Shown: piece by piece, positions 18,566 to 27,830 of the stretch | Position numbering within the stretch: position 1 is the stretch's first letter | Layout: every line of letters begins with the position of its first letter | NCBI RefSeq assembly: GCF_000735695.2 | Contig: NZ_JASZ02000004.1 | Span: 62,001 to 126,000 of the forward strand | Length of the DNA stretch: 64,000 nt | Source of the DNA: Kaistella haifensis DSM 19056 | GTDB lineage: Bacteria > Bacteroidota > Bacteroidia > Flavobacteriales > Weeksellaceae | Direction: 5' to 3' | Translations under genes and position numbers: made by a program | Notes under the pieces: generated by a model | Database searches by the model: none | The model's input: the letters and a program-made list of their open reading frames with translations, nothing else | Told to the model about the DNA's origin: nothing

Positions 18566-18894
18566 CTGCGGAATCTGGGGGATTTGCGAGAATATTAAAT
18601 ATTTCTCGCTGATTTGGGTGATTTAGCGGATTTTTTTTAACGCAAAGACACGAAGGGTGGTGGTTTTTACCATTAAGGGATTGAGAATATTAAGGGATTG
18701 TTTTAGTGGAAAGGGTTGGAATTTGAAATTTGGAAATGAGGTCATTTGAAGAGAAGAATCAAAAGTTTTTTTATGGGGCTGGATGAATGTTTTTTGGATT
18801 AAAAATTTTTTGGTTTGGGATAATATGGATATATTTGAATGATGCGCTACTTTGTGACGATTGTACTTAATAGAAACGAACTACAAAAAGACAA

Positions 18895-20685
18895 ATGCAA
18901 AAATATTCAGTAAACCAACATTTAATAGAGACTATTTTAGCTTGGGTAAATTCAGGCGAAATTGCAATTCCAGAAATTCAAAGACCATTTGTTTGGGATA
19001 GTTCAAAAGTTCGTGATTTAATGGACAGTTTGTACCAAGGTTACCCAATTGGTTATGTAATCGCTTGGAGAAACCCAAACGTAAAACTGAAAGACGGAAG
19101 TTTAAGTGAAGGCAAAAAAGTCTTAATTGACGGACAGCAACGCGTAACAGCTTTGACTGCTGCAATTCTTGGACAATACGTTATCAACAAAAACTATCAA
19201 CGCATCAAAATCAAAATCGCTTTCAATCCTATTGAAGAACGTTTTGAAGTACAAAACCCCGCAATCTTAAAAGATAAAGTTTGGCTTCATGATATTACAG
19301 ATGCTTTTTCAGGAAAAATAAGTTTATTGAAATTAGTTAGGGATTATTCGGCTCTTAATCCTGAAATTGATGAAAACCTCATCGAACAATCATTTTCAAG
19401 ATTAATCAGCATTGTGAAAAAACCAATCGGAATGATTGAGTTGAGCTCTGAATTAGACATTGAAACAGTAACAGAAATTTTCATTAGAATCAACTCAAAA
19501 GGAGTTGTTTTAAGTCAGGCAGATTTTGCAATGAGTAAAATTGCTTCGGATACTGAAAATGGAGGAAACGAATTGAGAAAAGCAATTGATTATTTTTGTC
19601 ATTTAGCCATTGCGCCAGATTTTTACAAGCAAATTGTAGATAATGACAAAGATTTTGCTAAAACCGATTATTTCCAAAAAATGTCTTGGCTTAAAACAGA
19701 AAATGAAGATTTATATGACCCAAGTTATAACGACTTAATTCGTGTTGCATTTACTTCACAATTTAATAGAGGACGGCTATCCGACTTAGTAAGTTTACTT
19801 TCGGGAAGAAACTTTGAAACAAGAAGTTATGAAACCGAAATTGCAGAGCAATCATTTTTGAAACTAAAAAAGGGGGTAAATAATTTCATCAATGAAACCA
19901 ATTTCAAACGTTTCTTGATGATTGTAAAGTCAGCAGGATTTATTTCTCCAAAACTCATCCGCTCACAAAACGCTATTAATTTTGCTTACATTCTTTACCT
20001 GAAACTAAAAGAATTAGGAGTAAATTCAGTTGCCATTGAAAGTTATGTAAGAAAATGGCTGGTTTATTCTATATTGACCGGAAGGTATTCAGGCTCGCCT
20101 GAAAGTACATTTGATTTTGATATCAAACAGATTTCCCAAAAACCATTTGGAGAATATCTAAAAGAGAAAGAGGACGGAGAACTTTCAGATGCCTTTTGGA
20201 ATGCATCTTTGCCACAAAGTTTAGATACTTCTGTTGCAAGTAGCCCCTATTTTCATGTCTTTTTGGCATCGCAAGTAAAAGCCAACGACAGAGGATTTTT
20301 ATCAAAAGATGTTTTAGTAAGCGATTTGATTTCTTTGCGTGGTGACATTCATCATCTGTTTCCAAAAGACTATTTAAGTAAAAAAGGACTTGATAGAAGC
20401 AAATACAACCAAATTGCCAATTATGTTTATATGCAATCGGAAGTAAATATTAAAGTGGGCAACAAACCACCTAAAGACTATTTTGAATTGATTAAAACTC
20501 AAATTATTGAGGATAATAAATTGATGAGTGGGATTTCTAATGAAGAAGAATTGTTGGACAACCTCAAAATGAACTGCGTACCGACGGAAATTATGGAAAT
20601 GAACATTGATGATTATCAGGATTTTTTAACTTTAAGAAGGAAATTGATGGCTCAAAAAATCAAAGAATATTATAACAAACTCTAA
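18895..20685 (+). CDS. DUF262/HNH (GmrSD-like) nuclease protein
   Basis: 596 residues. The N-terminal DUF262 domain has PEIQRPFVW (26-34) and the ParB-like DGQQRVTAL (79-87), associated with NTP hydrolysis. The C-terminus has a DUF1524-like HNH motif, [12 protein letters not shown] near residue 483, with conserved Asn residues in [14 protein letters not shown]. This two-domain layout is that of GmrSD/BrxU type IV restriction enzymes, which cleave modified phage DNA. The next gene, a restriction-methylation fusion, starts 110 bp downstream on the same strand, so the two probably act as one defence module. The ATG at 18895 gives the canonical N-terminus. Confidence 0.85.
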   Translation: MQKYSVNQHLIETILAWVNSGEIAIPEIQRPFVWDSSKVRDLMDSLYQGYPIGYVIAWRNPNVKLKDGSLSEGKKVLIDGQQRVTALTAAILGQYVINKNYQRIKIKIAFNPIEERFEVQNPAILKDKVWLHDITDAFSGKISLLKLVRDYSALNPEIDENLIEQSFSRLISIVKKPIGMIELSSELDIETVTEIFIRINSKGVVLSQADFAMSKIASDTENGGNELRKAIDYFCHLAIAPDFYKQIVDNDKDFAKTDYFQKMSWLKTENEDLYDPSYNDLIRVAFTSQFNRGRLSDLVSLLSGRNFETRSYETEIAEQSFLKLKKGVNNFINETNFKRFLMIVKSAGFISPKLIRSQNAINFAYILYLKLKELGVNSVAIESYVRKWLVYSILTGRYSGSPESTFDFDIKQISQKPFGEYLKEKEDGELSDAFWNASLPQSLDTSVASSPYFHVFLASQVKANDRGFLSKDVLVSDLISLRGDIHHLFPKDYLSKKGLDRSKYNQIANYVYMQSEVNIKVGNKPPKDYFELIKTQIIEDNKLMSGISNEEELLDNLKMNCVPTEIMEMNIDDYQDFLTLRRKLMAQKIKEYYNKL

Positions 20686-20795
20686 AGTAAAAAGAGAAAA
20701 AATAATAGATGATATTTTGCTTTTCCCTAGAAGGTTTTGGTATATGAATGAGAGCTTGTAGATTGGCTGTGTTCGAAAAAAAATAAAGGTTATAT

Positions 20796-23700
20796 ATGAC
20801 AATAGCACAATATATTGACAATTTAGATAAAAGGTATCGGCTGGGAAATGCTACGGAACATACGTTTCGTGGGGATTTGCAACAACTTTTGGAGAGTTTG
20901 GTGGTGGGCATTAGGGCGACTAACGAACCGAAAAGGCAGAGTTGTGGTGCCCCAGATTATATTTTGACCAAAAACGATATTCCTGTCGGTTTTATTGAAG
21001 CAAAAGATATTGGTGATAAAGATTTGGACGGGACTAAGAAAACCGGAAACAAAGAACAGTTTGACCGCTATAAGGCTTCGCTGAATAATTTGCTTTTTAC
21101 CGATTATTTGAGTTTTCATCTTTACCGAGAGGGGGAATTTATCACCAAGGTTTCCATTGCGGAGGTTGGTGAAAAAGGTATTCAACCGATACCCGAAAAT
21201 TTCATCGTCTTCGAGAATCTGATCAAAGATTTCTGTACCCACGTAGGACAAACGATTAAAAGTCCGAAAAAGTTAGCAGAAATGATGGCAGGTAAAGCCC
21301 GACTGCTTTCGGATGTTATAGGCAAAGCCCTTACCAGCGATGAGGCGAACCAAGAAGACAGTACCCTGAAGGATCAAATGACTGCTTTTAGGGATATTTT
21401 GATTCACGACATTACGTCCAAAGGATTTGCTGATGTGTATGCACAAACCATTGCGTATGGAATGTTTGCTGCAAGATTGCATGACCCTACCCTGCCCACA
21501 TTTAGCAGGCATGAAGCTGCCGAACTGATTCCGAAATCGAATCCCTTTTTAAGGAAATTATTTGGCTATATCGCAGGACCGGATATTGATGACCGCATCA
21601 AATGGATTGTGGATAGTTTGGTGGAGATATTTTTGGCGTGTAATGTGGAAGAAATTCTGAAAGATTATGGCAAGGCTACCAAAATGGAAAACCCCATCAT
21701 CCATTTTTACGAAACTTTCCTGAGCGAGTACGATCCGAAACTTCGTAAGGCTCGAGGCGTTTGGTACACTCCGGCTCCGGTGGTAAATTTTATTGTAAGA
21801 GCGGTAGATGATGTCCTGAAAACCGAATTTGGGTTATCCCAAGGATTAGCCGATACCAGCCAAACAAAAATCACGCTCGATACCCAGAATTTCAATGCCA
21901 AAAAGCAGAAATACGACACTGTGGAAAAGGAAGTACACAAGGTGCAAATTCTGGATCCGGCAACCGGTACAGGTACTTTTTTGGCGGAAGTTATCCAACA
22001 TATTCACAAAAAATTTGAAGGGCAGCAAGGCATTTGGAGTAACTATGTAGAAAAGCATTTGATTCCCAGGCTGAACGGTTTTGAACTGCTGATGGCGAGT
22101 TACGCCATGGCGCACCTGCAACTGGACATTCTGCTGAAAGACACCGGCTACAAAGCCACCAATGACGATCGTTTGCGCGTATTTCTTACCAATAGTTTGG
22201 AGGAAAGCCATCCCGATACCAACACACTATTTGCCAACTGGCTGAGCGACGAGGCGAACGCCGCCAACCGCATCAAGCGGGATTCTCCGGTGATGGTGAT
22301 TTTGGGAAATCCGCCGTATTCTGTAAGTTCCAGTAATAAAGGTGAGTGGATTCAGAATTTAATTTCCGATTATAAGAAGAATTTGAATGAGAGAAAAATT
22401 AATCTTGATGATGATTACATCAAATTCATTCGGTACGGACAACATTTCATTGATAAAAACGGAAGCGGCGTTCTAGCCTATATTTCCAACAATAGTTTTA
22501 TTGATGGAATTACTCATCGACAAATGAGAAAGAGTTTGCTTGAGACTTTTGATAAAATTTATATTCTTGATTTACATGGAAATACAAGAAAACTTGAAAC
22601 ATCTCCTGATGGCTCGACAGATCAAAATGTATTTGATATTATGGCTGGAGTTTCCATTAATATTTTCATAAAAAAAAGTAAAAATCAAAAGAATCAATTT
22701 GCTAATGTTTTACATTATGACTTATATGGTGTTAGAAATAAAAAGTATGAATTTTTAAATAACGAGAACATTAAAAGTATTGACTGGTGTGAAATAAATT
22801 CGAACGAACCTAATTATTTTTTCGTTCCAAAAGATTTTTCAAATGTTGAGACTTATGAGTCAGGATTTAAATTAGACGAATTATTTTCATTTTCTAATTC
22901 AGGTTTTGAAACGGCGAAAGATAATTTTATAGTCAAATTTGAAAAGGGAAGCAGCAATAAATTAAAACAGGATATTGAATTATTGACTGCGGAGGATTTA
23001 GCAAATAAATTTGGTCTAAAATTATCAAAATCACAAGAAGTCAAAAATGATATAATAAACTCATCAGTAATAAAAATTTTATATAGGCCATTTGACGAAA
23101 GGTTTACATTAATTTCTAAAAATAGCGGAGGAGTAATGTTTCGTCCGAGATTTGAAACAGTCCGACACTTATTACATAATAATATTGGGCTTTTGTGTTG
23201 CAAAAGACAAACATCATTTGATTTTCAACATACATTTATAACTAAATTACCTGTTGAAAGATGTTCTGTTTCGCTACAAACTGGTGAAGTTAGTTATGTT
23301 TTTCCACTCTACCTTTACCCCGAAACCACTCTTGAAGGCGATGCCAAAAGAATCCCGAACCTCAATATGGAAATCGTAGAGAACATGGCTAAAAATTTAG
23401 GTTTACATTTCTCTCCTGAAAAACCGGACTATTCGCAGCAAACTGAGGAAGACAGCCAATTTTATCCCGAAGATATTTTAGATTACATCTATGCCGTGCT
23501 GCACTCGCCAAGTTACCGCGAGAAATATAAAGAATTCCTAAAGATCGACTTCCCAAGAGTGCCTTATCCGAAAGATGCAGAAACTTTTTTCAAGTTGGTA
23601 AACTTAGGACGGGAAATTCGGGAGATTCATCTTTTGGAAAGTCCTGTGGTTGAAAATTACATCACCCAATACCCCGAAGATGGTGATAATGTGGTGAATA

Positions 23701-23933
23701 AGCCTGTTTATAAAGATGGCAGAGTGTACATCAATTCTTCTCAATATTTTGAAGGCGTGCCGGAAGTGGCTTGGAATTTCTACATCGGGGGCTACCAACC
23801 CGCCCAAAAATGGCTGAAAGACCGCAAAGGAAGAACATTAGATTTCGATGATATCCTGCATTACCAAAAAATCATCGTGGCTTTAGCGGAAACGGATCGG
23901 CTGATGAAGGAGATTGATCAGATTGGATTGTAG
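20796..23933 (+). CDS. type IIG/ISP-like restriction enzyme-N6-adenine methyltransferase
   Basis: 1045 residues in one chain. A nuclease-like N-terminus has APDYI and GFIEAKD (about 52-71), a PD-(D/E)xK pattern. A helical linker includes KARGVWYTPAPVVNFIV (about 318). A gamma-type adenine methyltransferase follows with motif I DPATGTGTF (about 387-395) and motif IV GNPPY (about 504). Residues about 515-835 should hold the target-recognition domain, and a conserved C-terminal part follows. Unlike LlaGI-type ISP enzymes there is no helicase domain. It methylates and cleaves at a site set by its recognition domain. The recognition segment is notably more AT-rich than the rest. Confidence 0.85.
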   Translation: MTIAQYIDNLDKRYRLGNATEHTFRGDLQQLLESLVVGIRATNEPKRQSCGAPDYILTKNDIPVGFIEAKDIGDKDLDGTKKTGNKEQFDRYKASLNNLLFTDYLSFHLYREGEFITKVSIAEVGEKGIQPIPENFIVFENLIKDFCTHVGQTIKSPKKLAEMMAGKARLLSDVIGKALTSDEANQEDSTLKDQMTAFRDILIHDITSKGFADVYAQTIAYGMFAARLHDPTLPTFSRHEAAELIPKSNPFLRKLFGYIAGPDIDDRIKWIVDSLVEIFLACNVEEILKDYGKATKMENPIIHFYETFLSEYDPKLRKARGVWYTPAPVVNFIVRAVDDVLKTEFGLSQGLADTSQTKITLDTQNFNAKKQKYDTVEKEVHKVQILDPATGTGTFLAEVIQHIHKKFEGQQGIWSNYVEKHLIPRLNGFELLMASYAMAHLQLDILLKDTGYKATNDDRLRVFLTNSLEESHPDTNTLFANWLSDEANAANRIKRDSPVMVILGNPPYSVSSSNKGEWIQNLISDYKKNLNERKINLDDDYIKFIRYGQHFIDKNGSGVLAYISNNSFIDGITHRQMRKSLLETFDKIYILDLHGNTRKLETSPDGSTDQNVFDIMAGVSINIFIKKSKNQKNQFANVLHYDLYGVRNKKYEFLNNENIKSIDWCEINSNEPNYFFVPKDFSNVETYESGFKLDELFSFSNSGFETAKDNFIVKFEKGSSNKLKQDIELLTAEDLANKFGLKLSKSQEVKNDIINSSVIKILYRPFDERFTLISKNSGGVMFRPRFETVRHLLHNNIGLLCCKRQTSFDFQHTFITKLPVERCSVSLQTGEVSYVFPLYLYPETTLEGDAKRIPNLNMEIVENMAKNLGLHFSPEKPDYSQQTEEDSQFYPEDILDYIYAVLHSPSYREKYKEFLKIDFPRVPYPKDAETFFKLVNLGREIREIHLLESPVVENYITQYPEDGDNVVNKPVYKDGRVYINSSQYFEGVPEVAWNFYIGGYQPAQKWLKDRKGRTLDFDDILHYQKIIVALAETDRLMKEIDQIGL

Positions 23934-24173
23934 AGGTTAGATGCAAGAAGAAAGAGGAAAGGTTTTTTGGAGGATGGAGGTTGAATTTGGAAATATGGAA
24001 ATTGGTTAATTTGATAATGCTCTCGCTGATTTGGTTCTTGGTTCTTTATTTTACCGCAAAAGAGGCAAAAGTTTTTTCAGAAATGCAAAGGCGCTACGCT
24101 TTCAAAGGATGCTGGGGAAGTTACGGGATCTGCGGGAAATTTCATCCTTTAAAAAACCACGATTTCAAAGACA
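23934..24173. other. intergenic repeat debris right of the restriction gene
   Basis: No gene. Contains fragments also found on the left side of the module: GAATTTGGAAAT, CTCGCTGATTTGG and the approximately 70-bp repeat at 24050-24119. Confidence 0.7.
24050..24119 (+). repeat. right copy of the island-flanking repeat
   Basis: Direct-orientation partner of 18495-18565. The first 29 bp, from TTTTACCGCAAAAGAGGC on, are identical, then scattered substitutions and one deleted base. The two copies bracket the DUF262/restriction module. Confidence 0.85.
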
Positions 24174-24203
24174 AAAAAAAGAGTTACAGAACGCTGTAAC
24201 CCT
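24174..24203 (-). terminator. terminator of the tRNA-Ala gene
   Basis: GTTACAG (24183-24189) and CTGTAAC (24194-24200) form a perfect stem with a 4-nt loop. On the minus strand eight T follow, right after the tRNA 3' end. Confidence 0.88.
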
Positions 24204-24210
24204 TTTGTTG

Positions 24211-24284
24211 TGGAGGATATCGGGATCGAACCGACCACCTTTAGACTGCCAGTCTAACGCTCTAGCCAGATGAGCTAATCCCCC
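24211..24284 (-). tRNA. tRNA-Ala (anticodon GGC)
   Basis: 74-nt cloverleaf on the minus strand. Acceptor arm GGGGGAT/ATCCTCC carries the G3:U70 wobble pair that marks alanine tRNAs. The D-arm contains TAGCTCA, the anticodon loop is CTGGCAG with anticodon GGC, and the T-loop is GGTTCGATCCC. Discriminator base A73; CCA is not encoded. Its 3' end faces the restriction island, a common arrangement for integrated elements, but no copied tRNA 3' end was found at the far side of the island. Confidence 0.96.
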
Positions 24285-24385
24285 TTTTCTTAAATTCTAG
24301 ATTTCAGATTCCAAAATTTAGATTTGCAATAATACAAATTTTTGTACTAAATTCTAAACTTCCTTGATATTTTTATCGGGAGAAA

Positions 24386-25189
24386 TCAGGATTTATCAGT
24401 ATTCTTTTCGGCCACCAAAGAGAAAACATGAGGAACTTTGTTGCCAAATTGCGGAATTCTGTACTTCCCTTTTTCAAATTCTTCATTATGTCGAAAACAC
24501 GCATACGGTGACCAATCATACTCTTGGAAAGATTGTAATGATAAATTGGCTTTCAATAATCCCTCCAAAACCTCGGAAGTTGGATGATTCCACATCACAT
24601 ATTGCTCTACCAAATCGGCTTTTTGATCTGCATAAGTTCCTTCGTAGGTTTCCACAATCGGTTTTTCGTTGAAATAATTGTACTTCACATGGGTAAAATC
24701 GTCATCAAACATCCACACTACCGGATGAAATTCCACAAAAACAAATTTCCCACCGGGTTTTAGAAATTGCGAAATTACTTGCGCCCATTTTTCCAAATCA
24801 GGAAGCCAACCGATCGTTCCATAACTTGTATAAACGATGTCGAATTTTTGGTCTAAAACTTTCGGCAATTCATAAACATCAGAAACCAAGAAACGTGTAT
24901 CAGTTCCACATTTTTGTGCTAAATCTTGCGCTGCTTCGATCGCTTTGTCCGATAAATCGATGCCTGTAACCTTCGCTCCCATTCTTGAAAGCGAAATCGA
25001 ATCTTGCCCGAAATGACATTGAAGATGAAGGATTTCTTTCCCCGAAACATCTCCCAAAATCTCCAGTTCAATGGAATTCAAAGAAGTTCTCCCGTTCAGA
25101 AATTCATCTACAAAATAAAAATCCGATTTCAGGTGAGGTTCCACTTTGGCGTTCCACGATTTCCTGTTGATTTCGAGATAATTTTCCAT
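24386..25189 (-). CDS. class I SAM-dependent methyltransferase
   Basis: 267 residues from the ATG at 25189. This start forms a TAATG overlap with the hisS stop and gives the conserved N-terminus [23 protein letters not shown]-binding motif I is ILHLQCHFGQDSISLSRMGA (the usual D/E-x-G-x-G is replaced by QCHFGQ), followed by VTGIDLSDKAIEAAQ and FDIVYTSYGTIGWL. These fit the methyltransferase-11/25 group acting on small molecules. Substrate unknown. Translationally coupled to hisS. Confidence 0.87.
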   Translation of the reverse strand: MENYLEINRKSWNAKVEPHLKSDFYFVDEFLNGRTSLNSIELEILGDVSGKEILHLQCHFGQDSISLSRMGAKVTGIDLSDKAIEAAQDLAQKCGTDTRFLVSDVYELPKVLDQKFDIVYTSYGTIGWLPDLEKWAQVISQFLKPGGKFVFVEFHPVVWMFDDDFTHVKYNYFNEKPIVETYEGTYADQKADLVEQYVMWNHPTSEVLEGLLKANLSLQSFQEYDWSPYACFRHNEEFEKGKYRIPQFGNKVPHVFSLVAEKNTDKS

Positions 25190-26544
25190 TATAATTGATT
25201 TAAGAAATCGTCTATTGACCAAGTTTTCTGCTCGCTGTTTTCCAGATTTTTCACGGTGATATTCCCTTCAGAAATTTCCTGTTCACCGAAGAAAACAAGA
25301 TTCGGAATTCCTTTCTTTTCAGCGTAAGTGAATTGTTTTTTGAGTTTAGCAGATTCAGGATACAATTCCGCAGAAACGCCTTTCGCTCTGAATTTTGCTA
25401 TGATTTTCAATGCTTCTACTGCTTCTGTTTCGCCGTAATTGGCAAACAAATATTTCACTGCAGTTTCGCTATTTTCAGGGAAAAGTCCGAGTTCTTCCAT
25501 CACCAAATAAATCCTGTCGAGACCGAAAGAAATCCCAATTCCCGGAATATTTTTCACCCCGAAAACCTCGGTAAGATTATTGTATCTTCCGCCACCACCG
25601 ATGGAACCCATTGCAACATTATTGGCTTTCACCTCAAAAATTGCTCCGGTGTAATAATCCAGTCCACGAGCGAGAGTGATGTCGAATTTTAAGTTCTCCG
25701 GAGAAATCCCCAAATCCATACATTTAGTAAGCACAAATTCCAATTCTTCAACACCTTGAAGGCCAATTTCGTTTCCTGCAAACTTCTCTTTCAATTGAAG
25801 GACATTTTCCAGAGCATCATCACTCTGGCTAAAGAGAAAATCCAGTTGATCGATTGATTCTTGAGAAATATTTTTCTCTAAAAGTTCTTTTACCACTCCT
25901 TCTTTTCCGATTTTGTCAAGTTTATCCAACGCCACCGTGAAATCAATCAGCTGATCCGAAATACCTGCAAATTCTGCCAAACCAGATAAAATTTTTCTGT
26001 TGTTGATATGCAAAGTGACCGGAATCTGCAGTTCCGCGAAAGATTTCAAATACAACTGCACCAACTCTACTTCCTGCCACAGACTTTCGCTTCCTACCAC
26101 ATCCGCATCACATTGATAAAACTCTCTGAAACGTCCTTTCTGAGGACGATCTGCTCGCCAAACCGGCTGAATTTGGTAGCGTTTGAAAGGGAAAACCATT
26201 TGCCCATGATTCATTGCCACAAACCTTGCGAAAGGCACCGTGAGATCGTAACGCAAAGCTTTTTCAGAAATCTGGGAAATAAGTTTCTGGGAATTTTTCG
26301 CGTTCCAGTCTTCGTCTTTGGTTTTCGCCGCGTAATCGCCGGAATTCAAAATTTTAAAAATCAATCGATCGCCTTCTTCACCATATTTTCCGGTTAAAGT
26401 TGAAAGATTCTCAAAACTCGGAGTTTCCAATGGCTGGAATCCAAAGAGTTCAAAATTCTTTTGTAAAGTATTGATGATCAACCTTCTGTTGATAATTTCT
26501 TTTGCGGTAAAATCGCGTGTTCCTTTTGCTAAGCTTGGCTTCAT
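25189..26544 (-). CDS. hisS: histidyl-tRNA synthetase
   Basis: Class II synthetase charging tRNA-His. 451 residues with motif 1 around [20 protein letters not shown], motif 2 in [20 protein letters not shown], the His-A motif ARGLDYYTG, motif 3 GGGGRYNNL...[10 protein letters not shown], and a C-terminal anticodon-binding domain. Length is typical of the Bacteroidota form. First gene of a pair with the methyltransferase. Confidence 0.97.
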   Translation of the reverse strand: MKPSLAKGTRDFTAKEIINRRLIINTLQKNFELFGFQPLETPSFENLSTLTGKYGEEGDRLIFKILNSGDYAAKTKDEDWNAKNSQKLISQISEKALRYDLTVPFARFVAMNHGQMVFPFKRYQIQPVWRADRPQKGRFREFYQCDADVVGSESLWQEVELVQLYLKSFAELQIPVTLHINNRKILSGLAEFAGISDQLIDFTVALDKLDKIGKEGVVKELLEKNISQESIDQLDFLFSQSDDALENVLQLKEKFAGNEIGLQGVEELEFVLTKCMDLGISPENLKFDITLARGLDYYTGAIFEVKANNVAMGSIGGGGRYNNLTEVFGVKNIPGIGISFGLDRIYLVMEELGLFPENSETAVKYLFANYGETEAVEALKIIAKFRAKGVSAELYPESAKLKKQFTYAEKKGIPNLVFFGEQEISEGNITVKNLENSEQKTWSIDDFLNQL

Positions 26545-26633
26545 GCTGGTTTGTAATACGTAATGATTAGAAGCAATTTCGAATTGCTTTTAGGTCGCAA
26601 AATTAAGGAATTGGAAAGGATTTTTCATCACAA

Positions 26634-26661
26634 AAAGCCGAAGAATACCATCATCGGCTTT
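26634..26661 (-). terminator. terminator of the HRDC gene
   Basis: AAAGCCGA (26634-26641) and TCGGCTTT (26654-26661) form a perfect 8-bp stem with T-rich sequence on the minus strand, about 64 bp past the HRDC stop. Confidence 0.7.
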
Positions 26662-26724
26662 AATAAAATATATGGGAATTTGTGTTTTTGTGGAGTTAAC
26701 GCAAAATAAAACAAGATTTTTCCC

Positions 26725-27174
26725 CTAAACCGATTCTATAATCTCGATAATTTCTTCGCCGTAATTTTCTATTTTATGCTTTCCAAACCCTTTGATTTCG
26801 AGCAGTTGTTCTTTTTTTCCGGGTTTATATTTCGCAATAGAACGCAATTCTTGATTGGTCGCAATAAAATATACGGGAAGTTTTTGATTTTTTGCCTTTT
26901 CGGTGCGCCAAAGTTTCAGAGAATCGAGGATTTTTATTTCATCGGAATTGAGTTCCGCATCGTGATCCAAAGTATATTTATCTGATTTGGTGTCATTTAA
27001 TATATTTTTTGGATCTTCGTAATATAAAATTACCGACCAATAAGCTTCATCATCTTTTACAAAAGCCGATTCGAATTTTAGTACATTATTTTCGCGCAAA
27101 AAACGATCTAATGCAGCCTGATCTCGACCGATAAACTCATCAGACAATCTTACTTTTAAAACTTTTACTTTCAT
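26725..27174 (-). CDS. HRDC-domain protein
   Basis: 149 residues from the ATG at 27174, preferred because MKVKVLKVRLSDEFIGRDQA starts the conserved domain while the longer frame has no plausible N-terminus. Residues about 75-149 form an HRDC domain (LKLWRTEKAKNQKLPVYFIA, then ELRSIAKYKPGKKEQLLEIK and GFGKHKIENYGEEII), a helical nucleic-acid-binding module of RecQ helicases and RNase D. There is no helicase or nuclease domain. The ssb gene upstream on the same strand supports a DNA-related role. Confidence 0.85.
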   Translation of the reverse strand: MKVKVLKVRLSDEFIGRDQAALDRFLRENNVLKFESAFVKDDEAYWSVILYYEDPKNILNDTKSDKYTLDHDAELNSDEIKILDSLKLWRTEKAKNQKLPVYFIATNQELRSIAKYKPGKKEQLLEIKGFGKHKIENYGEEIIEIIESV

Positions 27175-27202
27175 GATTTGTGTTTTTAAAAATGAAAAAA
27201 TT

Positions 27203-27238
27203 GCTGCCAAAATCACTCATCCAAAAGACTTTGGCAGC
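27203..27238 (-). terminator. terminator of ssb
   Basis: GCTGCCAAA (27203-27211) and TTTGGCAGC (27230-27238) form a perfect 9-bp stem. On the minus strand AATTTTTTC follows. Confidence 0.85.
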
Positions 27239-27243
27239 TTAGA

Positions 27244-27573
27244 TTATTTACCGCCGAGAAGCACCATTTCATCTACTCTAATTTCGGTGATGTAATGTTT
27301 GATTCCATCTTTATCGTCCCAGCTTCGGTACACTATTTTGCCTTCTACCGCGATTTCTTTGCCTTTTTCGACATATTTTTCTACGATATCAACCAATTTT
27401 CCGTTAAAAACCAAATTGTGCCATTGGGTTTCTTCCACTTTTTCGCCGAGTGCGTTGGTGTAAAAATCGCTGGTTGCGAGACTTACTTTTCCAATTCTTC
27501 CGTTTTCGAATTTTACGAATTCTACTTCTTTTCCTGTTCTACCGATCAAGGTAACTTTGTTTCTTAGTGACAT
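27244..27573 (-). CDS. ssb: single-stranded DNA-binding protein (short form)
   Basis: 109 residues from the ATG at 27573 (MSLRNKVTLIGRTGKEVEF); three residues longer if the upstream ATG is used. One OB-fold with the family features SLATSDFY, ETQWHNLVFNGKLVDIVEKY and KGKEIAVEGKIVYRSW. The acidic C-terminal tail of housekeeping SSB (DDDIPF type) is missing; the protein ends MVLLGGK. This suggests an accessory paralogue, for example for transformation or repair, not the main replication SSB. Confidence 0.9.
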   Translation of the reverse strand: MSLRNKVTLIGRTGKEVEFVKFENGRIGKVSLATSDFYTNALGEKVEETQWHNLVFNGKLVDIVEKYVEKGKEIAVEGKIVYRSWDDKDGIKHYITEIRVDEMVLLGGK

Positions 27574-27806
27574 GGCTTTCAAATTTTAAATTAAACATTA
27601 GAAACGGGTCTCACTGATCTTCCCCGAATCTCTGCTGCAAAGTTTCACCGGTTGGCAAAATTTAGTCGGTAAAGAACTATTTAATATCGTTTGTAGTCGT
27701 TTGCATCAAATATGTATTTAATTATCAATTAGTTAAAAACTATAATTTTCTAAATTTTTTCCCATTAAAACTTCCGTTTCTTCAGTATTTACCTTAAAGA
27801 ATTAAA

Positions 27807-27814
27807 TATATTTG
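27807..27814 (+). promoter_or_regulatory. -7 element of the Gfo/Idh/MocA gene
   Basis: TATATTTG matches TAnnTTTG, 16 bp before the ATG at 27831, implying a leader of about 10 nt. Confidence 0.5.
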
Positions 27815-27830
27815 TGAAAAATATTGAACA

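Larger units (their letters stand above)
17528..18894. other. 1.37-kb degraded stretch, no intact gene
   Basis: No intact gene is supported. The minus strand holds open segments in different frames (17694-17900, starting MLKVLQWYYKGTRN; and about 17566-17736, ending EEIREFFQKTG before a stop) that look like a frameshifted remnant of an unrecognised protein. TAGTACC occurs three times at an exact 11-bp spacing (17864-17892). From 18490 on the sequence is repeat debris (see repeat entry), including ATTAAGGGATTG twice (18672-18683, 18690-18701). Confidence 0.6.

Noticed and set aside
20796-23933. Classical type I restriction system (HsdM)
   Set aside because: No separate specificity or HsdR subunit; nuclease, methyltransferase and recognition parts are in one chain.
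24031-24273. 80-codon frame near the tRNA
   Set aside because: Crosses the repeat and the tRNA-Ala gene; not coding.
24211-24284. tRNA 3' end as attachment site of an integrated element
   Set aside because: No copy of the tRNA 3' sequence was found between 17475 and 18894 and no integrase is present.
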